From positions 326 to 5,414 of the forward strand of contig DFHP01000107.1 in assembly GCA_002371335.1 (NCBI GenBank): a stretch of 5,089 nucleotides of DNA. The letters run 5' to 3'. The stretch is from Eubacterium sp. UBA3720. Its GTDB lineage: Bacteria > Bacillota > Clostridia > Lachnospirales > Lachnospiraceae. The first letter of the stretch is position 1, and every line of letters begins with the position of its first letter. Positions 1-4,522 of the stretch are shown piece by piece. The notes below the pieces were generated by a model that was not told the DNA's origin, ran no database searches, and saw only the letters and a list, made by a program, of their open reading frames with translations. A program made the position numbers and the translations under genes.

Positions 1-644
1 GCGCCGGTGCTGTTGGGAACGATGTTGATAGCTGCAGCGCGGGAACGCCTCTTGTCGCCCTTTCTCTGAGGTCCGTCAAGAGTCATCTGGTCGCCGGTGT
101 AAGCGTGGATCGTGCACATGATACCGGACTTGATGGGAGCCAGGTCATTCAGAGCCTTTGCCATGGGAGCCAGGCAGTTGGTTGTGCAGGATGCAGCGGA
201 GATGATCTTGTCCTCGCTGGTCAGGGACTGATGGTTAACATTGTAAACGATGGTAGGCAGATCGTTGCCTGCAGGAGCGGAAATGATGACGTGCTTTGCG
301 CCTGCATCGATGTGTGCCTGTGCTTTTGCCTTGGAGGTATAGAAGCCTGTGCACTCCAGAACGACATCTACGCCAATCTCGCCCCAGGGAAGCTCAGCTG
401 CGTTGGCCTTCGCATAAATCTTGATCTCTTTGCCGTCGACTGTGATGGAATCTTCGCCGAAGGAAACGGTATCAGCCTTCTCATATCTGCCCTGTGTGCT
501 GTCATACTTGAGCAGGTGTGCAAGCATCTCGGGGGATGTCAGATCGTTGATTGCTACGATCTCAAAACCCTCAGCGCCAAACATCTGACGGAAAGCCAGA
601 CGACCAATACGACCGAAACCGTTAATTGCTACTTTTACTGCCAT
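1..644 (-). CDS. gap: Glyceraldehyde-3-phosphate dehydrogenase, type I (C-terminus outside window)
   Basis: Glycolytic enzyme that oxidises and phosphorylates glyceraldehyde-3-phosphate to 1,3-bisphosphoglycerate with NAD+, in the cytoplasm. Translation gives 214 residues of an expected ~335-340; the rest lies left of the window. The N-terminus MAVKVAINGFGRIGR carries the Rossmann glycine motif (G9, G11, G14). D34, in the NDL motif after strand two, is the residue that usually marks NAD rather than NADP use. The catalytic loop SCTTN gives nucleophile C153, and H180 in CTIHAYTGDQ is the activating histidine. RRSRAAAINIVPNSTGA closes the visible part. The start is secure: AGGAGGA (651-657 on the minus strand) lies 6 nt upstream of the ATG. 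The leader can form a small hairpin (AGCAAC/GTTGCT, 677-682 with 705-710) of unknown meaning. No other glycolytic gene is in view, so operon structure cannot be judged. Confidence 0.98.
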   Translation of the reverse strand, partial: MAVKVAINGFGRIGRLAFRQMFGAEGFEIVAINDLTSPEMLAHLLKYDSTQGRYEKADTVSFGEDSITVDGKEIKIYAKANAAELPWGEIGVDVVLECTGFYTSKAKAQAHIDAGAKHVIISAPAGNDLPTIVYNVNHQSLTSEDKIISAASCTTNCLAPMAKALNDLAPIKSGIMCTIHAYTGDQMTLDGPQRKGDKRRSRAAAINIVPNSTG

Positions 645-759
645 TTTTGTTCCTCCTACATAAACATAAAGGTTTTAGCAACAATCTGATGTATGCTGAA
701 GAGCGTTGCTCCGTACCCCCCGCCGGAATACAGGTTCAATACTTAAACAGGACTCCGGA

Positions 760-788
760 CTTATAAAGCCTGTAAAGATCTTATCCAA
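760..788 (-). promoter_or_regulatory. Possible sigma-A promoter for gap
   Basis: On the minus strand TTGGAT (783-788) is followed after exactly 17 nt by TATAAG (760-765). The -10 matches 5 of 6 consensus positions but the -35 only 3 of 6, so this is a weak call made mainly from spacing and position. It would give a gap leader of about 110 nt. A second -10-like word, TATGAT at 789-794, lacks a well-spaced -35. Confidence 0.3.
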
Positions 789-974
789 ATCATACTGCAG
801 GCACGTACAGCAACCGTCAGATTTTTGTCAGACTTCATTGTACCGTATTCGATAGGTAAAATTCAAGTACTAATGAAAGATTTTAGAAAAACATAACATA
901 AAAGGTTTTGTCACAAACCCCGGACGGAAGGCAGGCCTTTTTCGCAGTCCGCTCCGGCAGCGGCCGCAGGGCGC
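789..974. other. Gene-free stretch between gap and the tRNA gene
   Basis: No credible reading frame on either strand: the small open frames that cross it continue into the tRNA gene and have no ribosome binding site. The right part (about 920-974) is GC-rich; the left part (about 830-905) is AT-rich, as expected upstream of a highly expressed gene. I see no RNA gene, repeat or clear operator. Confidence 0.5.
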
Positions 975-1001
975 AAAAAAGGCGGGATCCGTCATCCCGC
1001 C
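975..1001 (-). terminator. Intrinsic terminator of the tRNA-Arg transcript
   Basis: A perfect 8-bp GC-rich stem (GGCGGGAT at 981-988 with ATCCCGCC at 994-1001, 5-nt loop) is followed on the minus strand by six T (975-980). It starts 7 nt after the tRNA 3' end, so it ends the tRNA transcript. The other orientation has no T-run, so it is not bidirectional. Confidence 0.93.
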
Positions 1002-1007
1002 ATACTC

Positions 1008-1079
1008 TGCACTCGACAGGAATCGAACCTGCATTAAAGGCGTCGGAGGCCTCCGTTCTATCCATTAGACTACGAGTGC
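1008..1079 (-). tRNA. tRNA-Arg, anticodon CCG
   Basis: A full 72-nt cloverleaf can be drawn. Acceptor stem GCACTCG/CGAGTGC is a perfect 7 bp with discriminator A. The D arm is GTCT, loop AATGGATA, GAAC, which leaves one C-A mismatch and one wobble. The anticodon stem GAGGC/GCCTT has loop CTCCGAC, which places CCG at 34-36 (reads CGG, arginine). The variable loop has 4 nt, and the T arm is GCAGG, TTCGATT, CCTGT. No CCA is encoded; the next bases are GAG, so the 3' CCA must be added enzymatically. It stands alone and has its own terminator. I could not find a convincing promoter at normal spacing upstream; the best pair is TTGCCT/CATGAT with a 16-nt gap. No integrase gene or attachment-site repeat is visible next to it. 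Confidence 0.95.
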
Positions 1080-1253
1080 GTATAATGCCCTGTCATACCT
1101 ATGCCTATCATGGGCGGCTGTATTTTTCAGGCAATCGATATGATATCACAAGTTCTGTGTCCTGTCCAGAAAAATAATGTACATAGGCAGGGTGCGGACA
1201 TACCCTCTTGTCAACATTAACTAATGAAACAACAAAAACAGGAGCATTCATTG

Positions 1254-1282
1254 TTGAGTTTTCTGGTATCTGATACTATAAT
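1254..1282 (+). promoter_or_regulatory. Sigma-A promoter driving the Fn3-like gene pair
   Basis: TTGAGT (1254-1259) and a perfect TATAAT (1277-1282) are separated by exactly 17 nt. The expected transcription start is about 1288-1290. It points toward the two secreted-protein genes and away from the tRNA gene. It is the clearest promoter in the window. Confidence 0.85.
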
Positions 1283-1288
1283 TAAATA

Positions 1289-1449
1289 CAGGATGTAGTA
1301 CTTACAGATTCAATTCCGGTAAGTCTGCATCATATTCTGATAAAAGTCCTGTATCACATGTTTACACCGGTTATGTGCGTCCGATGTCCAGCCTGCGCCG
1401 CAGGTCTTTTTATCAGGCAACTGTTTACCTGCCTATGGAGGGAAAGAAA
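1289..1449 (+). promoter_or_regulatory. Long foldable 5' leader of the Fn3-like operon, type unknown
   Basis: The ~160 nt between the predicted transcription start and the start codon contain several pairings I can draw. Hairpin A pairs GATGTAG (1292-1298) with CTGCATC (1325-1331, one G-U) and ACTTAC (1300-1305) with GTAAGT (1319-1324), with one bulged T and a 13-nt loop. Hairpin B pairs CACAT (1355-1359) with ATGTG (1373-1377), also with a 13-nt loop. CCGGT (1316-1320) at loop A and ACCGG (1366-1370) in loop B are complementary, so a loop-loop contact or a competing helix is possible. The transcript 5' end (up to ACAGGA, 1288-1293) is complementary to TCCTGT (1347-1352). A terminator-like hairpin follows at 1391-1411. 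This arrangement resembles a riboswitch or attenuator, but I recognise no known class. The leader also ends in a normal Shine-Dalgarno sequence (GGAGGG, 1437-1442). Confidence 0.5.
1391..1411 (+). terminator. Terminator-like hairpin inside the leader (possible attenuator)
   Basis: CCTGC (1392-1396) and GCAGG (1400-1404) form a 5-bp GC-rich stem with a 3-nt loop, extended by a G-U pair, followed by TCTTTTT (1405-1411). It lies after the promoter and 38 nt before the start codon. Both arms have alternative partners downstream: GCCTG (1391-1395) matches CAGGC (1414-1418), and GCAGG (1400-1404) matches CCTGC (1428-1432). That would allow an anti-terminated state. The stem is short, so it may terminate only partly. 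Confidence 0.45.
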
Positions 1450-2160
1450 ATGCTTAAATCTATCAAAAGGCTTGCCTGTGCGCTTTTGATCGCCGTCTTT
1501 ATTGTCGGCTCAGTATCTGCCACAAGCGCCGAAGCAGCCCTGAAAAGACCCGGAAGCCTGCGCTTCGTGCAGTGGAACAACACCGCTTTTTCATCTGCAA
1601 CGATCGCCTGGAAGAGTGTTTCCGGCGCTGCCGGTTATCAGGTCAGATGTGTCTGGACTGACGGCTCTCATAATGTGGGCGGATACGTCGGCGCCGGTTA
1701 CAACGGTGTCAGGATCAATAACCTGAACTACAAGCATGTCTATGTCACCAATGTCCGTGCGGTTCAGGCCAACAGCAGAGGACAGATCACCGGCTACAGC
1801 CCCTGGTCCAACACGGTCATCATTACACCCTGGCCCAAGAATGTGTCCGCCAAGCTGACCAGTTCCAAGGGCACGAATGTTAAATTCAACTGGAACATCA
1901 TTTACGGATCCAGCGGATATAATATTTTCGTGACCACCAACCCTTACGGAAAATGGTACTGGAACCTTTCCACAGCGACAAGGGCCACTGCTACTTCCGG
2001 AACTGTCAAGAGTTTCAGAGGCAGCAAGCTCAAAAAGTATCAGAACTATTATGTGAGAGTAATCACGAGGCGCAAACGTTTCGGAGTATTCTGCACAGTA
2101 CCGGAGCCCTATAAGAGCTACTATCAGTACAAGTTCTACATTTACACCACTTACAGGTAA
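1450..2160 (+). CDS. Small secreted Fn3-like protein, first of a tandem pair
   Basis: Predicted exported 236-residue protein of unknown role. Residues 1-29 are a typical signal peptide: K3, K6 and R7, a hydrophobic core, then the cleavage motif A27-E28-A29. The mature part has two beta-sandwich repeats of fibronectin type III appearance. The first (about 33-125) has the core tryptophan in IAW54 and ends in YSPWS. The second (about 127-235) has NW148 and GYNIF. The protein is rich in Tyr, Lys and Arg, especially at the aromatic C-terminal tail (YYQYKFYIY). There is no LPXTG motif, second membrane segment, lipobox or catalytic motif, so it is probably released or held by non-covalent contact. 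The start at 1450 is chosen over in-frame ATGs from 1375 because GGAGGG (1437-1442) sits 7 nt before it and the signal peptide begins there. Expression is from the promoter at 1254-1282 through a foldable leader. The Fn3 assignment is by eye; the fold could be another Ig-like sandwich. Confidence 0.8.
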   Translation: MLKSIKRLACALLIAVFIVGSVSATSAEAALKRPGSLRFVQWNNTAFSSATIAWKSVSGAAGYQVRCVWTDGSHNVGGYVGAGYNGVRINNLNYKHVYVTNVRAVQANSRGQITGYSPWSNTVIITPWPKNVSAKLTSSKGTNVKFNWNIIYGSSGYNIFVTTNPYGKWYWNLSTATRATATSGTVKSFRGSKLKKYQNYYVRVITRRKRFGVFCTVPEPYKSYYQYKFYIYTTYR

Positions 2161-2223
2161 AAGCAGTTTCAATCTCTCTGCCTGACGACACTGCAATTAC
2201 ACAATTAATGTAAGGAGGGGAAT

Positions 2224-2928
2224 ATGCTTAATACATTCAAAAAACTTGCCGCGCAACTCCTGATCGTTGTATTTGTGGTCGGATCTCTTACTTTGACATC
2301 CGCGGAAGCAGCTTCTCTGGGAGTTCCCGGAAATCCCCGTTTCCACAGATGGAGAAACACCGATTACACTTCCTGCTACATCCGCTGGAATCCCGTTGCA
2401 GGCGCTGACTACTATGAGTATTACTACTGCTGGACAGACGGAAGCCATAAGGTCACCAGCACCGATTGCAATATTCACAGAAAGTATGTAGAAGCAAAGA
2501 TCTCCGGGCTGAACGGCAGACATGTATATCAGCTCTGCATCCGTGCCTGCAAAAAGGACGGAACCCACGGCTGGTATTCAACACCCGCCTTTATTACTCC
2601 CTGGCCTAAGGGTGTTAAGGGCAAGCTGACCAGCAGTTCGGGTACCAACGTAAAACTCTCCTGGAAAACTGTCTATGGCTGCAGCGGCTATAATGTATTC
2701 CTTGCCACCAATCCTTCCGGCACATGGCGTTACAATCAGTCGACCAGCACAAAAGCTACCTCAACCTCCGCTACTGTTAAAAAGTACAGAGGCAGCAAGC
2801 TTAAAAAGTATCAGAACTACTATGTGAGGATCATCACCAGACGTCACCGCAACGGTCAGTTCTGCACAGTGCCTGAACCCAGCAAGAAATACTATCAGTA
2901 CAAGTTCTACATCTATGACGTATATTGA
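2224..2928 (+). CDS. Small secreted Fn3-like protein, second of a tandem pair
   Basis: Predicted exported 234-residue paralogue of the gene 63 nt upstream. It has the same 29-residue signal peptide layout ending in A27-E28-A29, and the same two-domain plan with W55, the shared segments CWTDGSH and ITPWPK, and GYNVF in the second domain. By eye the second halves are about two-thirds identical, including RGSKLKKYQNYYVR and FCTVPEP, while the first Fn3-like domains are only about one-third identical. The mature chain has seven cysteines against two in its partner. No anchor, lipobox or enzyme motif is seen. AAGGAGGGG (2212-2220) just before the ATG fixes the start. There is no clear promoter between the two genes, so they are probably one transcript ending at 3054-3097. 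Function unknown; a surface or binding role is an inference from the domain type. Confidence 0.8.
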   Translation: MLNTFKKLAAQLLIVVFVVGSLTLTSAEAASLGVPGNPRFHRWRNTDYTSCYIRWNPVAGADYYEYYYCWTDGSHKVTSTDCNIHRKYVEAKISGLNGRHVYQLCIRACKKDGTHGWYSTPAFITPWPKGVKGKLTSSSGTNVKLSWKTVYGCSGYNVFLATNPSGTWRYNQSTSTKATSTSATVKKYRGSKLKKYQNYYVRIITRRHRNGQFCTVPEPSKKYYQYKFYIYDVY

Positions 2929-2945
2929 TTGTGACATGTATTGAT

Positions 2946-3053
2946 CGATTGTTCGGCAGAATCTGAATTGAAGATTGCCAAACGGTTCGACAGATTCGAT
3001 GTAAGGGGACAAACAATCGCACACAGAATCGTTTTTGAATTTGCCTGAACGAT
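2946..3053 (+). promoter_or_regulatory. Foldable untranslated stretch before the metallopeptidase gene
   Basis: Nested complementary segments: CGATTGTT (2946-2953) with AACAATCG (3012-3019), enclosing GAATCTG (2959-2965) with CAGATTC (2991-2997). A separate hairpin ATCGTT (3028-3033) with AACGAT (3048-3053) abuts the terminator. GCCTG (3043-3047) can also pair with CAGGC (3055-3059), the 5' arm of that terminator, which would disrupt it. It may be the 3' untranslated region of the Fn3-like operon or a regulatory leader for the next gene. I found no well-spaced promoter inside it. Confidence 0.3.
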
Positions 3054-3097
3054 ACAGGCGGCAGGGAATCGGTTTTCATTCTCTGCCGCCTGTTTTT
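3054..3097 (+). terminator. Strong intrinsic terminator after the Fn3-like pair
   Basis: A 16-bp stem (3054-3069 with 3078-3093, one G-U pair, 8-nt loop) is followed by five T (3093-3097). It ends the Fn3-like transcript. It also lies only 13 nt before the Shine-Dalgarno sequence of the next gene, leaving no room for a promoter between them. That gene therefore depends on read-through or on a promoter upstream of the terminator. Confidence 0.93.
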
Positions 3098-3125
3098 CAT
3101 TTACATAAGAAAGGAGCTCCCGGAA

Positions 3126-3710
3126 TTGAACACCCGCAATTCTTTTCCTGATTCCATCCAGATCATCCGCAGCAAAAGACGCACACTGTCTCTGCAGGTC
3201 AGACACAACGGACAGGTCATTGTCCGTGCCCCCTACAGTACTTCCCTGGCAGAAATTGAAGCCTTTATCCGTAAAAACGCCGGCTGGCTGAAAAAACATA
3301 TGGATATGGTCGAAAGGGAACAGGAAAAGGAAGCTGCTTCTCCCGTCCAGCCGCTCAAAATGGATGAGATCCGCGCGCTTGCAGACCGTGCTTTGAAAGT
3401 GATCCCGGAGAGAGCAGCACATTTCGCTCCTCTTGTGGGTGTACAGTATGGCAGGATCACCATCCGAAATCAGAAAACCCGGTGGGGAAGCTGCTCCTCA
3501 AAAGGAAACCTCAATTTCAACTGCCTGCTCATGCTGGCACCGCCGGAAGTCCTGGATTATGTGATCGTACACGAGCTCTGCCACAGAAAAGAAATGAACC
3601 ACTCTCCCCGCTTCTGGTCGGAGGTCGCCAAAGTGATCCCCGATTATAAAAAGCATGAAAAGTGGCTCAAAACAGAAGGAACCCGGCTCATGCGGCGCAT
3701 GACCGGGTAA
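3126..3710 (+). CDS. YgjP-like (DUF45) zinc metallopeptidase, M48-type
   Basis: 194-residue cytoplasmic protein of the YgjP/DUF45 family, relatives of the SprT/WLM-type metallopeptidases whose cellular substrates are largely unknown. The N-terminal beta region has the family pattern IIRSKRRTLSLQV (13-25) and VIVRAP (31-36), followed by a helical stretch. The conserved TRWGSCSSKGNLNFN lies at 118-132. The zinc site is HELCH (H149, E150, H153) with a third ligand at H159 in NHSPRFW. Catalytic residues look intact. There is no signal peptide or membrane segment. The start is a TTG at 3126, chosen because AAGGAG (3111-3116) lies 9 nt before it and no in-frame ATG precedes the conserved core. The last ten codons lie inside the first of three 50-bp tandem repeats. 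It stands alone behind a terminator and is convergent with the HAD phosphatase gene. Confidence 0.9.
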   Translation: MNTRNSFPDSIQIIRSKRRTLSLQVRHNGQVIVRAPYSTSLAEIEAFIRKNAGWLKKHMDMVEREQEKEAASPVQPLKMDEIRALADRALKVIPERAAHFAPLVGVQYGRITIRNQKTRWGSCSSKGNLNFNCLLMLAPPEVLDYVIVHELCHRKEMNHSPRFWSEVAKVIPDYKKHEKWLKTEGTRLMRRMTG

Positions 3711-3830
3711 TGCACAATATGTTCAGTTGAAACCGGCTCCTGCCGAACATGACCGGGTAATGAATTGCAGGTTCAGCTGCCTCCGGCTCTTGCGGCGCAT
3801 GACCGGGTAAGGTACGATATGTCCGGCTGC
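3681..3830. repeat. Three 50-bp tandem repeats spanning the metallopeptidase stop codon
   Basis: Units at 3681-3730, 3731-3780 and 3781-3830 keep an exact 50-nt period. By eye they agree at about 37/50 (1 vs 2), 40/50 (1 vs 3) and 35/50 (2 vs 3). The first 30 nt of each unit are best conserved, and all share CATGACCGGGTAA (3698-3710, 3748-3760, 3798-3810). Unit 1 contains the last nine sense codons and the TAA of the metallopeptidase gene. Units 2 and 3 repeat that coding end with its stop, reading NRLLPNMTG and LRLLRRMTG in the corresponding frames. Unit 1 forms a strong hairpin: ACCCGG (3681-3686) with CCGGGT (3703-3708), and TCATGC (3688-3693) with GCATGA (3697-3702), with one bulge. Units 2 and 3 retain the CCGG/CCGG base of it. 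There is no T-run, so it is not a classical terminator. The array ends 4 nt before the stop codon of the convergent HAD gene. Confidence 0.92.
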
Positions 3831-3834
3831 ACGA

Positions 3835-4467
3835 TCAGACCCAGTCCGTAATGGTCTCATCCGAAACGCTTACGCACTGCTCCCAGGCGCCTGAATAGGG
3901 ATCGTATACACCCACCGTCTTAAATCCGGCATCTCTTGCTGTCTGCAGGGCTGTATAGGAATCCTCATAAACGTAAATGTCCCGGGGCTGTGCGCCCAGT
4001 CTGCGGGCAGCTTCCAGGAAAGCGTCAGGGCGGTCCTTGCCGCAGCCGACTTCTTCGCAGCTCATGATAAAGGCAAAGTAGTCTTCTACACCCAGCCTCT
4101 GCAGGCAGAGGTGCACGAGGGGCAGGGCGGTCGCTGTCACGACGCACAGTTTCGCGCCTTCTTCCTGCAGCATATCCAGATGCTCACGGACATTTTTTTT
4201 CAGAGGAATGTCCTCCGCATAATGCCTGCGCATGACTTCGTTGAGCTGCCGCAGGATCTCTTCCGACGTTTCGGGAAGGTCATATTCTTTTTTCAGATAC
4301 ACACAGGCCTGGGGCATGGTCATGGTCCTGAGAATCTCGACCAGTCCCTCGGTACTTTTGGTGATCCCTCTCTCGACCAGATAATCCGGGCTCAGGGTAT
4401 TCCAGTAGGGCATGGAATCGATCAGAGTGCCGTCCATGTCCATGATACAATATTTCTTATCTGTCAA
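3835..4467 (-). CDS. HAD superfamily (subfamily IA) phosphatase, beta-phosphoglucomutase-like
   Basis: 210-residue cytoplasmic phosphohydrolase of the haloacid dehalogenase superfamily; the substrate cannot be read from the sequence. Motif I is DMDGT with nucleophile D10 and acid/base D12. Motif II is T111 in VVTAT. Motif III is K144 in GKDRPDAF. Motif IV is E168-D169 in YEDS, the usual Mg2+ ligands. The region of about 17-85 is helical and fits a C1 cap. This layout matches Gph and beta-phosphoglucomutase-like phosphatases in length and order. The start is a TTG at 4467: AGGAG (4475-4479) lies 7 nt upstream, and the later ATGs at codons 9 and 11 would cut into motif I. It follows the DHHA2 phosphohydrolase gene by 55 nt on the same strand, so the two are probably cotranscribed. 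No canonical terminator follows it; the 50-bp repeats do. Confidence 0.93.
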   Translation of the reverse strand: MTDKKYCIMDMDGTLIDSMPYWNTLSPDYLVERGITKSTEGLVEILRTMTMPQACVYLKKEYDLPETSEEILRQLNEVMRRHYAEDIPLKKNVREHLDMLQEEGAKLCVVTATALPLVHLCLQRLGVEDYFAFIMSCEEVGCGKDRPDAFLEAARRLGAQPRDIYVYEDSYTALQTARDAGFKTVGVYDPYSGAWEQCVSVSDETITDWV

Positions 4468-4491
4468 ATCCTGTCTCCTGCCCTGTCATAT

Positions 4492-4517
4492 TTTTTGTAT
4501 CGCATTTTTGAATCGCA
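4492..4517. repeat. Two 13-bp tandem copies between the phosphohydrolase genes
   Basis: On the minus strand, TGCGATTCAAAAA (4505-4517) is followed directly by TGCGATACAAAAA (4492-4504), with one mismatch. They lie in the 55-nt gap between the DHHA2 gene and the HAD gene. They could be a binding site or simple slippage; nothing in the sequence decides. Confidence 0.7.
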
Positions 4518-4522
4518 CTATT

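Noticed and set aside
105..689. Plus-strand open frame of 194 codons opposite gap
   Set aside because: It is antisense to a clearly real GAPDH gene, has no ribosome binding site and an unlikely Cys-rich composition.
1008..1079. tRNA-Arg as an integration site for a mobile island
   Set aside because: No integrase, no direct repeat of the tRNA 3' end in the window and no sharp composition change.
883..1177. Small open frames on both strands across the tRNA gene
   Set aside because: They run through the tRNA and its terminator and have no ribosome binding site.
1107..1214. Promoter for the tRNA gene: perfect TTGACA on the minus strand at 1209-1214, or TTGCCT/CATGAT at 1107-1134
   Set aside because: TTGACA has no -10-like word 15-19 nt downstream, and the second pair matches only 4 of 6 at each element, so neither is reported as a feature.
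1468..1482. Lipoprotein signal at C10 of the first Fn3-like protein
   Set aside because: The cysteine lies before the hydrophobic core and the preceding residues (R-L-A) do not form a lipobox; AEA at 27-29 fits ordinary signal peptidase I cleavage.
1373..1489. Leader peptide starting at ATG 1373, overlapping the first Fn3-like gene in another frame
   Set aside because: No Shine-Dalgarno sequence, no run of a regulatory amino acid, and it would read through the real start region into the signal peptide codons.
1591..2568. Two minus-strand open frames (1591-2196 and 2197-2568) opposite the Fn3-like genes
   Set aside because: They are shadows of the plus-strand genes, which have signal peptides, Shine-Dalgarno sequences and paralogue conservation; the minus frames have none of these.
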